From: Dendrolimus kikuchii
Taxonomy: Eukaryota > Arthropoda > Insecta > Lepidoptera > Lasiocampidae
DNA: 64,000 nt
Reading direction: 5' to 3'
Assembly: GCA_019925095.2 (NCBI GenBank)
Contig: CM034409.1
Coordinates: 10,588,001 to 10,652,000, forward strand
Shown here: piece by piece, positions 40,961-52,000 of the stretch
How positions within the stretch are numbered: position 1 is the stretch's first letter
Layout of the letters: each line of letters starts with the position of its first letter
Position numbers and translations under genes: made by a program
Notes under the pieces: model-generated
What the model was told of the DNA's origin: nothing
The model's database searches: none
The model's input: only the letters and a program-made list of their open reading frames with translations

Positions 40961-42221
40961 CTAGAGTTTACCCCGCGGCTGCGCCGCGGGTTAACCTCTA
41001 GTTCCTGCTTCTTGTTTAAAGAGCAGGCGTTAATACAGGTTACATTGTACAACATTTTTATGTTAGTGCCATTTGCACCCGAAAAATTCAATTTCATTTA
41101 ATTTTATATCGCAAACTATCCGATCTCCTGCCATGAGTAAATTTGTCCATTTTCGGCATTAAAACTACATTTAAACAAAATTACAATAAAAACAATCCAG
41201 TATTCCCAGTGTTTTCCGAAAACTTAACAGCAAAACATATCGAATTACTATCGCATACTTATAGACGATGAGTTTTTATATCTATGAACTTGAGAAATGA
41301 TTGGTCTTATCCAAACTTTCATCCTTTATTACAAACAGTCCTAGTTTTATTTATCTATCCCCGTCAATGAAAACTACAAAAATGACAAAAAGGACAAAAA
41401 CAGCAAAAAGGACAAAAAATCAAAAAGAGCTAAAAGGACAAAAAGAGCGAAATTGTCAAAAACGACAAAAAGATCAAAATGGACAAAAAGGGCAAAAAGA
41501 GCAAAAGAGAAAAAGAGCAAAAGAGCAAAAGAGCAAAAGTGCAAAAGAGCAAAAGAGCAAAGGAGCAAAGGAGCAAAAGAGCAAAAGAGCAAAAAGGACA
41601 AAGAAGAGCATAACAGCAAAAAGAGTAAAAAGGACAAAAAAGAGCAAAAAGAGCAAGAGAGCAAAAAGGACAAAGAAGAGCATAACAGCAAAAAGAGTAA
41701 AAGGGACAAAAAAGGACAAAAGTTCAAAAAGAGAAAAAGAGCAAAAAGTGCAAAAGAGCAATAGAGCAAAAGAGCAAAAAGAGCAAAAGAGTCAAATGGA
41801 CAAAAAGATCAAGAAGGACAAAATAACCAAAATGATGAAAATGGCAAATCACAGAACCAACCAAAATCTGTCCCACTTTTGGGATAACCTTTACATAAAT
41901 CTATACCAAAATCTATCCCAGTATCCGGGATGAAAAGTATCCCTTGGCCACCCTCGGTATTCAAATTATATATGTATCGAGTATCAGCCAAATCGGTTCA
42001 ATAGTCTTTCCATAAAAGGATAACAAACAGAGAGACAAATATACTTTTATCCCGGAAACTATCCCATTTTCCGGGATAAAAAGTATCCTATGTTCATTCT
42101 CGGCATCGAAAATATATATATACTGAGTTTCAGCTAAATCGGTCCAGTAGTTTTTACGTGAAAACGGAACAGACAGACAGACAGACGAGAGTTATTTTCG
42201 CATTTATAATATTAATAGGGA
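40961..42221 (-). mobile_element. Complete nonautonomous Helitron inside the LTR element
   Basis: On the minus strand it starts at 42221 with TCCCTATTAATATTATAAAT preceded by A, and ends at 40961 with the hairpin CCGCGGCGCAGCCGCGG then TAAACTCTAG followed by T. It is inserted within the LTR element between gag and protease. The first bases of the Helitron provide the premature end of the gag frame. No Rep/helicase is encoded. Confidence 0.9.
41385..41850 (+). repeat. CAAAAAGGA/GAGCAAAA low-complexity expansion
   Basis: An A/G-rich degenerate minisatellite inside the Helitron, made of short variants of GAGCAAAA and GGACAAAAA. Lys-rich and Phe/Leu-rich frames across it on both strands are by-products. 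The counterpart in the 16397-18424 copy is much shorter, so this is a copy-specific expansion. Confidence 0.9.
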
Positions 42222-43442
42222 TTAAATTTCTTATTTTTACAAAAACTGGTTAAATCAGTACGAAAGCTTCGCGGCGGTATGTCACAAAGGTTTGACGGCA
42301 TCGGCGCGTCAAAGGACCGCCTCGGCCGCGGCAATTCGTAAAAGCGAGGGGGCCCCGACTTACGTTCGACGTCGCACTTGCATGATGTAATCGCGTCGAT
42401 TTCAACTGAATAAAACGCACTTGAATTTGGGTTCATGCTTTCTTTTGGGTTACACTTTACGCATTTAGATCTAATTACGCCCAATGCACCGCTCCTGTAA
42501 CATTTTAACTGCACTTTATCACCTTTTTCATTTTTAACACTTAATAACTTTTCGCACGTATCTTTTGTATGTCCGCGACGCTTGCAGTACATACAAAATA
42601 AACGGCTTGGCTTGCCGTTGAGGTTCGAACTGGCTGTAGTGTCGCTCTGCGCTGGAACATTGCGTGTTAACCTGCTGAAACGCGCTTCGGCGTGAAAAGG
42701 CGGACTCGACGCGACCGCGGAGGCTGAACTGGCCTCTCGAACTTCGGCTAACGAGTCTTCTATACTACAAGCCTTTCTAAGTAAATCCTCAAAAGTACGT
42801 ATGCTCTCGCGATCGACTCGTTTTCTAATACGACGATCCAAAAGACCAAATGTCATATCTAATTCTACTCGCTCACACAAATCCCCAACCGGAAGCTTTG
42901 CCAACAACGCTCTTACCTTTGCAATAAAGAGGTCGGTAGGCTCGTCTCCTTGAGATAATGTGAACAACTCCGTGTACACTCATATGGCGGTGGTCGGCGC
43001 ATTCCATATGCCGAACGAAGCCTGGTCACTGCTTCCGTCCAAGAGGTTGTGGTAGATTTGACGCCCTGCCACCAAACTGCTGCAGAATCAGTGAGAAGCA
43101 TGGACAAGCCTTCGAGGCGTCCTCATCACTGACCTTGAGGCACGACTTGTAGACATTCACAGCGTCTAAGAAATTTTCCACGGACTCATCGGGGCTTCCC
43201 GAGAAACGTGCCGAACACTGGGTAAAATTTCCACATCTTTGAATAGCGACGTCGGATAAGAAGGTGGATATATCTGGAGTTGACGCTCGTACTTCTTTTA
43301 GCAACTGAGAGCAAAACTCCTGCTGTGACTTCTGCAAGGACGTTATGAGGCTCGGAAACATCTCTTGCGACATCGTCACACTCTGATTTTCCTCTTCTTC
43401 TGCATCTGACGACGCGGTAGCGCCTTGACTAGTACGCGGCAT
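42212..43442 (-). pseudogene. gag polyprotein of the LTR element (frameshifted, interrupted)
   Basis: Start at MPRTSQGATASSDAEEEE (43442), about 60 bases after the LTR. Then a capsid-like region (RFSGSPDESVENFLDAVNVY, then in another frame SAAVWWQGVKSTTTSW and LFTLSQGDEPTDLFIAKVRA), ending in a zinc knuckle CMYCKRRGHTKDTC (CX2CX4HX4C) and a second Cys-rich segment. Frames shift near 43090 and 42970, so the protein is broken. The last codons and stop come from the Helitron end. The order matches Ty3/gypsy gag. Confidence 0.82.
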
Positions 43443-43487
43443 CTTGTTTTTTTTAACACTACACAAACACGACAAAACACTAATTAT

Positions 43488-43503
43488 TTGAGTTAGGCGC
43501 CAG
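43488..43503 (-). promoter_or_regulatory. Probable primer-binding site of the LTR element
   Basis: On the minus strand TGGCGCCTAACTC begins two bases after the LTR end. Location and the TGGCGCC start fit a tRNA primer-binding site; the matching tRNA was not determined. Confidence 0.55.
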
Positions 43504-43504
43504 A

Positions 43505-43740
43505 TGTGGTGTATGGTTGCCGGTTTGTGTAATGAAACTATACATTTTGCAGCACATTTTATATTTAAAAAAAAGGTACAATAGCTGCAGCGCGTTAAAA
43601 GTCCTGCCGCGTTCAAACCAACCGCGACAAGACTACTCTCGCGCGCTGACCGAGACAGACTCTCGTCGACAGCGTTTAGCTGTCGGAGGAAGACGGCGAC
43701 GTAAGTGCGGCGCAGGCGGCGAATAACGTAAAGGCGGCTT
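43505..43740 (-). repeat. Partial 5' LTR (outer 39 bp missing)
   Basis: 236 bases matching positions 39676-39912 of the 3' LTR. The remaining outer bases, which begin TGTAGCGGCC on the minus strand, are absent. The cut edge is joined directly to R1 copy D. Confidence 0.85.
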
Positions 43741-44212
43741 GGATATTCAGTTTGTTGGGCGCGTTACACACCGCACCAATGGCCTTAATCGACGCGTGCA
43801 CCGCGGCCACGAGCGAGGACTTGACCATGTTCGCGGCGGTTGTCGGTCCTTTGGGTGTTTGCGCTACAACGGGTTCTACAATCGAGCCGCTTGTATTTAG
43901 GATGCCACCAATTGGGGGTGCCGTAGTAGTAACCTTGCGAGCCACTCTGCGACGCACCGCCTCCTGGACTTCTTCAGGCGAGCATAGGTGCCTCTTCGTG
44001 GCTCCAACGGTGGGACCTCCCTGTGTGTCTTGGATGGCGCCAGACACAGTCGGCACTGGTGTACCCGGCGGGGAACGGGCCAAGGACATTCGGGTCGCAA
44101 ATGGTGACGACTCTCCAATTAGCTCCTTTAGGGATTCTAGCTCCAGTTCCTTTTGGACGAGTTCGCGCTCGAAGAGCTCACGCTCTCTGGAGCGGTCCTC
44201 CTCCTCGTCCAT
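43741..44212 (-). pseudogene. R1 ORF1 N-terminal fragment, copy D
   Basis: Begins MDEEEDRSRERELFERELVQ as in copies A and B, with a charged, probably coiled-coil start (residues 1-35) followed by the Pro/Thr/Ala-rich region. R1 homology ends after APNKLNI; the frame runs on about 20 codons into LTR sequence before a stop. The gag-like core and zinc knuckles are missing, so no function is expected. Confidence 0.85.
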
Positions 44213-44950
44213 CCTCTGGAGGGTGTTCGTGTATAAACCACGTTCCGTTCAGGATAGCGCACACGCACACGCACACACGCACGCTCACGCTCACACGCAC
44301 GCTCACGCTCACACACTGCAATGTCAACAAGAGTTGTAAATGTAATAGGAAAAAGAAAATAGGTAATAATGCAAAGTAAAATAAAATACAATAAAATAAA
44401 ATAAGCACATAGAGTAAATAAGCGCGAAGCAGATATCTACAGCTCAGCTATATACTGCAACTATCAGCTACAATATTGTCTGCGCAACACTAAAACTAAA
44501 GCTAAAGCTATATGTGTCTCTGTCACTCTTACACTAAAAGCATAGGCGTCTATGTCGCACGAAGAATGTGTCACTTTCACTTAGCACTAACTTGGGCGTG
44601 GTAGCTCCACCCACCAACGCCTCGAAGCTATCTGTCTCGCTCACACAGAGCTAGTGTCTATCACACGCAACTAAGCCTGGGCTTATCGACACTGCCCACT
44701 TCGCCTCAAGGCTAGCTGTCCCTTATGCACTTACCTGGAATCGGGCTGCCATCTCACATAGTCACCGCTCCAAGATCTGCCGTCTTCCTCACGTAACCAA
44801 GATGGCCGCGGGCTCTTACGGCGAGTTCCCTTGGCTAGAGCGAGAATTGAAAATGTCAATTTGCACCAATCACAATTTTAGAATTGAATATTTTTAAAAT
44901 ATTTATCCGCATCCGTGCTGTAGGCACACGTCCGCTCGGTTCGGCGGTCG
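43741..44950 (-). mobile_element. R1 copy D (5' part only)
   Basis: 5' UTR (including a CACACG microsatellite at 44258-44315) and the first about 155 codons of ORF1, then a break at 43740/43741. The 5' end follows the 14-base 28S target sequence that ends copy C. More diverged from A and B than they are from each other. Confidence 0.88.
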
Positions 44951-44964
44951 AGTAGATAGGGACA
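44951..44964 (-). repeat. 28S target sequence between R1 copies C and D (14 bp)
   Basis: TGTCCCTATCTACT on the minus strand, the 28S sequence normally duplicated on R1 insertion. It separates the 3' end of copy D's neighbour C from the 5' end of D. Confidence 0.9.
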
Positions 44965-45161
44965 TTCCCTCCGCCAACCCATGGTCCTACCTGCCTCACG
45001 GCGTACGGACCGAATCTCGGGAGAAGCGCGCGCTACTTGCGAAGGCTCTTTCACGCGCGCTCTTTTTCCGCTCCCTACAATTTCCTTTCCGTCCCGTTTC
45101 TCTGATCAACTCTCCCCTAATGGGGCTTGACAACACGACACAACCCTATCCACAGACCGCT

Positions 45162-48100
45162 TCACTCGTAGTCCGAGATATCCTGGTGCCGGCGTATGTC
45201 GTGCCACTCTCCTGCGAATTTCCGCAGTGCGGCGAAATTGTCCTCGGTAGACACTAAGTCCTGATGATAGACGGGCCCCTGTGCGTTCCGGTGTATGGCG
45301 TCTAGCATCCTGTTGCGCGGCTCATCGTAAATGGGGCAGGTCCACAATACAGGGTCGCGTGTCTCCGACTCGGCACCGCACGGGCATTTCGGTGATTCGC
45401 GTAACCTCATACTGTATAATCTTCCATTAAATATACCGTGCCCCGTGAGGATCTGCGATACGACATAATCGGGAGCCGTCCATGTGCTGCGCAGCCTATC
45501 CTGGATGATGGGGAAAAACGCGTGAAGCTCCCGCCCGTCTGTGCTAGTTTCCTATCGTACCTGCCACAGGGCAACGGTTTCGTTACGGATTATATTCTTT
45601 CTTTACTTCCGCTCTTTGGGTGTTAACCCCAGACATTCCTCCCCGACACGTCCCGCTCTCACTACCTCCAGGTCAGCCGGCAGGGTTCCTCTAAGTACTG
45701 GTAGCGCGGCAGTGCTGCAGGACCTGTACGCTTTTGTGAGCAAGATCAGCGCGGGCCGCTGGGTTCGAATTAGTGCCCGTCTGACGGTGAACACCGATGC
45801 ACGGCCATACCACACCGCAGCCGCGTACGTCAGAGTCGCCACGTAGGTCAGAGGTAGGTGCCAGAGTATAACACCCGGAGTGCACGATATCGAACACCCC
45901 AGGCGGATGTCGACACCCTGGAAACCTTGCCAAAGCAACTGCTGGCCTTCTCTCCGACGTACACAGCGTGCGAGAGGTACGACCCCATCTCGTCTAACAT
46001 CACACCTAGTAGACGGGTCGATGCTACGTTGGGAATCGAAGCACCCATGAACTTGATCAAAGGGGATCGTTTGAACTTGCCTTTCAGAGTTAAAGATTGG
46101 GACTTCCCGGGTGAAAATCCGAGGCGATTTCGTGATCCCCACTGGGCTACGGACTCAAGTACGGTGGCTGCGTTCTTTTCGATCCCGGCGCGAGACATTG
46201 CTTCCACGATGATGGTGACATCGTCGGCGTAGGCGAACATACTCACTCCTTCTGGCATAGGCAACAGTAGGAGGTCGTTTAGGAGGAGATTCCAGAGTGT
46301 CCGCCCCAGTACGGATCCCTGCGGGCATCCCATCGTAGGGTTCTTCCAAATTACCCGGGAACCAACCATCAATCCCACGCGGCGGTTGTGGAAGTAGCTC
46401 ACAAGAATGTGGTAAATGTTGGGTGGTATGCCGCCTTGTTTCGCCTTTAGTAGCACCATGGGCCACCAAGCGTTATCGAAGGCCCCGGAGATGTCTAGAA
46501 GGATCACCTGGACATAACTGCAGTTTGACTCCGCGACCTTGGCGTTCAGATGCTTCAGGGCGGTTGTGGTCGACCTTCCACCTGTGAAGCCGAACTGCAA
46601 CGGGGACACGTTGCGGTGCAACGCCGGCGCACAGGCTAGGATCACCCTTTCCAGGATCTTGCCAAGGACTGGGAGCAAGGTAATCGGCCGGTAGGCCTTC
46701 GGGTCCGAAGCGGGCTTGCCGTTGCACTTTGGCAGGATCAGCAGCCTTCCTACCTTCCATATTTCCGGAAATACGCCTTGCTGGATGCACAGGACATACA
46801 TGTGGTGTAGCTCTACACTCGCTGCTCGCCATATTTTCTTAACTATTTTGGCGGAGATGCCATCTTCGCCGGGCGCCGTGTTGGGCAGCGTCTTGATAAT
46901 GTTACCGACGTCTTCCGCAGTCGGAGGAGTGCAGTCAGTACCGGCCGGTGTCAGCGCAGCAGCAACTCTAACCTGATGGTGGTACAAAGAATCCAAATCC
47001 GTGCGGTCATCTGGGCATAAGACATCCAACATTGCCTCGACTGTACTGCCGGTGCTCTCCGTGAAGCCGTCAATCAGTTTCATGCCGTATAAGACGTTTG
47101 GAGGAGGCCGTATTCTGCCGTTGGCTTTTCTGTATGCAAGCCCCCACGGGTCGTCGTTGCCAGATTCCGCGATGTTTTTGAAGAACAGAATCTCGGCGTC
47201 TTTCATGGCGCGTTTGTACCGAATTTTGACCTCGCGATATGTCTTTAGTCGATCGAGTTCCGCGGTACCACCAAGTCTGCGAGCCTGTTGCCAGGCGCGT
47301 CGGGCACTGCCCACTTGGCGGCGGATCTCGTCCAACCTGTCGTTCCACCACTCATACCGCCCATTCCTTTTCCGCTGCTTGCGTAGCAGGTATTCGCGGG
47401 CGGAGCGGACGACGATGTCGGTAAATTTGCTGGAGTAGATAGTTGCATTTTTACAGCCCTGTAATGTACCGACTCTGGAGTGAATTGCGGAGCAGAACCC
47501 TTTCCAGTCTACCCTAGACGCCGAGAAGTGGTCTCCTGTTCCTGCAGAGGGCTCCTCACACACCAGCGGACTGTCCAGGTCTGCGATGAACGTGATCAGC
47601 TGGTGGTCGCTGATACTGACGCCCTCGTGTACTCTCCACTCCTTGACGGTGACTGCCCTAGTGGAGATGGTGAGATCGACGTTGGAGGATCCTTGTGCGC
47701 TTTGGAACGTAGGGGGCTGGTTGGGCGCATTGTGAATGAGTAAGCCTCTATTTAGGATGAAGCCCTCCATCTGGGATCTCCTGTACTCCGTGTGCGGCCC
47801 ACGGCCGATGTATTGCTTTTTATCGCAATGCCACATAGGCGAATGTGCATTGCTGTTCATGCCTATGAGGACACGCTTACCCGCCAAGTGGTCCATTACG
47901 CGGTCGAGGTGTTCCAGATGGAGAGCTATGTCATGGCTGTACTGGCAGTATACGGAGACCACATGTATGCCTGTGCCACCATTCTCCACATGTGCCACTA
48001 CGCAGTGTTCTGTGTTCAGGTGAGCTAATATAGTGACTTGTAGGTTGCGGTTGCATACCAGTATTCCGGCCTTAGGGGTGTCGCCGCATTGAAGTATCCT

Positions 48101-48244
48101 GACGTTGCCACTATATTGCTCCTGAACGAGCACCAAGTCCAAATGCATCTGTCCAGCTAACACCGGCAGCTCTGTGGTTGCTGCTTCCGATCCTTGCAGA
48201 TTCAACTGCCCAATATGAATAGAGCCTGCTGGCGTGTTATCCAT
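45162..48244 (-). pseudogene. R1 ORF2 copy C (frameshift, stop, catalytic-site changes)
   Basis: The frame opens at 48244 as in the intact copies but is broken by an 11-base insertion (CAGAGGTAGGT) near 45850, and a Gln codon has become a stop near 45612. In the endonuclease, Asp130 of the GMDSNAH motif is Asn (codon 47855-47857). In RT, FAYADD and GCPQGS are intact but the following Pro is Arg. In the C-terminal zinc motif CPCGAESETRDHVLWTC the His is Pro. This copy could not mobilise itself. Confidence 0.9.
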
Positions 48245-48872
48245 ATTGAGTTCTATTCAGCGCCTCCTGTTGAGCATGTAACCGGGCCGGGCAGTGCAGT
48301 GACGCCGTTTTATGGTTAGTGTGGTCGCTTCACTTGAACCTTTTACAGGTCGCGCAGCATACCGTCTCCGACTTGCAGACCGTCGAGCGGTGGCCATTTT
48401 CGCCACATTGGCCGCAGGTTTCGGTGGCGGCCCTGCAGTAATTTTCAGGGTGCCCGTACTGTTGGCACTTGTTACAGCAAGTCGCTAGCACATTCGGCTG
48501 GGCGTAACTATGTTCTAAATCTCAGCCTTTCCAACACATTCAAAGCGCAGGGTCGTCAGGGAGGAGGGGGTTTTTAGTGGGTATTGGGGTTGCTCGCCCG
48601 TGCAGCAACGCTCGGAGTCTTCCACACTATTCTGTGACGTTGATCGCGGACGGAGCGCTGCCAAGAGCATACTATTGCTGCAGTGTTATCGCCCCCGACC
48701 GACACGTGTCGTTCCCCTAGCAACGACCCAGTTTGTGCGTAAATCGGTTAAGCATTTTCCCTCGCCTCAAAACAAAAAAAAAAAAAAAAAAAGTCGCTCG
48801 CACATAGTCGCACACTTCGGCTTCGTCCCACCCAACATACAGGCGTTCCAGCCATATGAGCGCGTCCCGCAG
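48241..48872 (-). pseudogene. R1 ORF1 C-terminal fragment, copy C (interrupted)
   Basis: Only the final about 110 codons of ORF1 were inserted, starting at RDALIW and reaching the zinc-knuckle region and the ORF1/ORF2 overlap. The A-tailed LINE at 48493-48790 splits it just before the first knuckle. Confidence 0.8.
48493..48790 (+). mobile_element. A-tailed LINE 3' insertion in R1 copy C
   Basis: A 298-base plus-strand insertion ending in about 18 A residues, flanked by a 14-base duplication AAGTCGCT(A/C)GCACA at 48479-48492 and 48791-48804 (one mismatch). Its start (GGGCGTAACTATGTTCTAA, then GGGGGTTTTTAGTGGGTATT) is homologous to the 3' UTR of the LINE at 4297-6105. It is antisense to R1. 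Confidence 0.85.
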
Positions 48873-48882
48873 GATAGGGACA
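48873..48882 (-). repeat. Shortened 28S target sequence between R1 copies B and C (10 bp)
   Basis: TGTCCCTATC only, where the other junctions have TGTCCCTATCTACT. The missing four bases are on the side of the 5'-truncated copy C. Confidence 0.85.
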
Positions 48883-49079
48883 TTCCCTCCGCCAACCCAT
48901 GGTCCTACCTGCCTCACGGCGTACGGACCTAATCTCGGGAGAAGCGCGCGCTACTTGCGAAGGCTCTTTCACGCGCGCTCTTTTTCCGCTCCCTACAATT
49001 TCCTTTCCGTCCCGTTTCTCTGATCAACTCTCCCCTAATGGGGCTTGACAACACGACACAACCCTATCCACAGACCGCT

Positions 49080-52000
49080 TCACTCGTAGTCCGAGATATA
49101 CTGGTGCCGGCGTATGTCGTGCCACTCTCCTGCGAATTTCCGCAGTGCGGCGAAATTGTTCTCGGAAGACACCAAGTCCCGATGGTAGACGGGTCCCTGT
49201 GCGTTCCGGTGTATGGCGTCTAGCATCCTGTTGCGCGGCTCATCGTAAATGGGGCAGGTCCACAATACGTGGTCGCGTGTCTCCGACTCGGCACCGCACG
49301 GGCATTTCGGTGATTCGCGTAACCTCATGCTGTGCAATCTTCCATTGAATATGCCGTGCCCCGTGAGGATCTGTGATACAACATAATCAGGAGCCGTCCA
49401 TGTGCTGCGCAGCCTATCCTGGATGATGGGGAAAAACGCATGAAGCTCCCGCCCGTCTGTGCTAGTTTCCCATCTTTCCTGCCACAGGGCAACGGTTTCG
49501 TTACGGATTATGCTCTTTCTTTGTTTCCGCTCCTTGGGTGCTAACCCCAGACATTCCTCTCCGACTCGTCCCGCTCTCACTACCTCCAGGTCAGCTGGCA
49601 GGGTTCCTCCAAGTACTGGAAGCGCGGCAGTGCTGCAGGACCTGTACGCTTTTGTAAGTAAGATTAGCGCGGGCCGCTGGGTTCGAAGTAGTGCCCGTCT
49701 GACAGTGAACACTGATGCGCGGCCATACCATACCGCAGCCGCGTACGTCAGAGTCGCCACGTAGGTGCCAGAGTATAACACCCGGAGTGCACGATATCGA
49801 ACACCCCAGGCGGATGTTGACACCCTGGAAACCTTGCCGAAGCAACTGCTGGCCTTCTCTCCGACGTACACCGCATGCGAGAGATACGACCCCACTTCGT
49901 CTAACATCACACCTAGTAGACGGGTCGATGCTACGTTGGGGATCGATGCACCCATGAACTTAATCAATGGGGATCGTTTGAGCTTGCCTTTCAGAGTGAG
50001 AGTTTGGGACTTCCCGGGTGAGAATCCAAGGCGATTTCGTGACCCCCACTGGGCTACGGACTCAAGTACAGTAGCGGCATTCTTTTCGATCCCGGCGCGA
50101 GACATTGCTTCCACGATGATGGTGACGTCATCGGCGTAGGCGAACATGCTCACTCCTTCTGGCATAGGCAGCAGTAGGAGATCGTTGAGGAGGAGGTTCC
50201 AGAGTGTCGGCCCCAGTACGGATCCTTGCGGGCATCCCATCGTAGGGTGCTTCCAGATTACCCGGGAACCGACCATCAATCCCACCCGACGGTTGTGGAA
50301 GTAACTCACGAGAATGTGGTAGATGTTTGGTGGAATGCCGCCTTGTTTCGCCTTTAGAAGCACCATGGGCCACCAGGCATTGTCGAAGGCCCCGGAGATG
50401 TCTAGAAGGATAACCTGGACATAACTGCACTTCGTCTCCGCGACCTTAGCGTTCAGATGCTTCAGGGCGGTTGTGGTCGACTTTCCGCCTGTGAAGCCGA
50501 ACTGCAACGGGGACACGTTGCGGTACAGCGCCGGCGCACAGGCAAGGATCACCCTTTCCATGATCTTGCCAAGGACTGGGAGCAAGGTAATCGGCCGGTA
50601 GGCCTTCGGGTCCGAAGCGGGCTTGCCGTTGCACTTTGGCAGGATCAGCAGCCTTCCCACCTTCCATATTTCAGGAAATACGCCTTGCTGGATACACAGG
50701 ACATACATGTGGTGTAGCTCTACACTCGCTGCTCGCCATACTCTCTTCACGATTTTGGCCGAGATGCCATCTTCGCCGGGCGCCGTGTTGGGCAGCGTTT
50801 TGATGATGTTACCGACCTCGGCCACAGTCGGAGGAGCGCAGTCAGCGCCGGCCGGCGCCAGCGCGGCAGCAACTCTAACCTGATGGTGGTACAGAGAGTC
50901 CAAATCTGTGCGGTCATCTGGGCATAAGACATCCAACATCGCCTCGACTGTACTGCCGGTGCTCTCCGTGAAGCCGTCAATCAGTTTCATGCCGTATAAG
51001 ACGTTTGGAGGAGGCCGTATTCTGCCGTTGGCTTCTCTGTATGCTAGCCCCCACGGGTCGTCGTTGCCAGATTCCGAGATGTTTTTGTAGAACAGAATCT
51101 CGGCGTCTTTCATGGCGCGTTTGTACCGAATTTTGACCTCGCGATATGTCTGTAATCGATCGTGTTCTGCGGTACCACCAAGTCTGCGAGCCTGTTGCCT
51201 GGCGCGTCGGGCACTGGTCACTTGCCGGCGGATCTCGTCCAATCTGTCGTTCCACCACTCATACCGCCCATTCCTTTTCCGCTGCTTGCGTAGCAGGTAT
51301 TCGCGGGCGGAGCGGACGACGATGTCGGTAAATTTGCTGGAGTAGATAGTTGCATTTTTACAGCCCTGTAATGTACCGAGTCTGGAGTGAATTGCGGAGC
51401 AGAACCCTTTCCAGTCTACCCTAGACGCCGAGAAGTGGTCTCCTGTTCCTGCAGAGGGCTCCTCACACACCAGCGGACTGTCCAGGTCTGCGATGAACGT
51501 GATCAGCTGGTGGTCGCTGATACTGACGCCCTCGTGCACTCTCCACTCCTTGACGGTGACTGCCCTAGTGGAGATGGTGAGATCGACGTTGGAGGATCCT
51601 TGTGCGCTTTGGAACGTAGGGGGCTGGTTGGGCGCATTGTGAATGAGTAAGCCTCTATTTAGGATGAAGCCCTCCATCTGGGATCTCCTGTACTCCTTGT
51701 CCGGTCCACGGCCGATGTATTGCTTGCGGTCGCAGTGCCACATAGGCGAATGTGCATTGCTGTCCATGCCTATGAGGACACGCTTACCCGCCAAGTGGTC
51801 CATTACGCGGTCAAGGTGTTCCAGAAGGAGAGCTATGTCATGGCTGTAATGGCAGTATACAGAGACCACATGTATGCCTGTGCCACCGTTCTCCACATGT
51901 GCCACTACGCAGTGTTCTGTATTCAGGTGATCTAATATAGTGACTTGTAGGTTGCGGTTGCATACCAGTATTCCGGCCTTAGGGGTGTCGCCGCATTCAA

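Larger units (their letters stand above)
39676..43740 (-). mobile_element. Ty3/gypsy-like LTR retrotransposon, pol deleted
   Basis: Minus-strand element. On that strand: partial 5' LTR, a primer-binding site, gag, protease, the very start of RT, then directly a polypurine tract and the complete 3' LTR. Most of RT and all of RNase H and integrase are missing, and a Helitron is inserted between gag and protease. Its 5' LTR is cut at 43740 and fused to R1 copy D, so the target duplication cannot be tested. Confidence 0.85.
44965..48872 (-). mobile_element. R1 copy C (5' truncated, interrupted)
   Basis: Starts inside ORF1 at 48872 directly after a shortened 10-base target sequence, contains the ORF1 zinc-knuckle region with an A-tailed LINE inserted, the whole of a decayed ORF2 and the 3' UTR. 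The 5' truncation right after target sequence fits an incomplete target-primed insertion. Confidence 0.88.

Noticed and set aside
41301..41933. 210-codon Lys-rich open frame (+) and matching Phe/Leu-rich frames (-)
   Set aside because: They are read across a degenerate A/G-rich minisatellite inside a Helitron; composition alone explains the absence of stops.
43676..43741. C-terminal extension of R1 ORF1 in copy D
   Set aside because: The last about 20 codons are read from the LTR across the junction, not part of R1.
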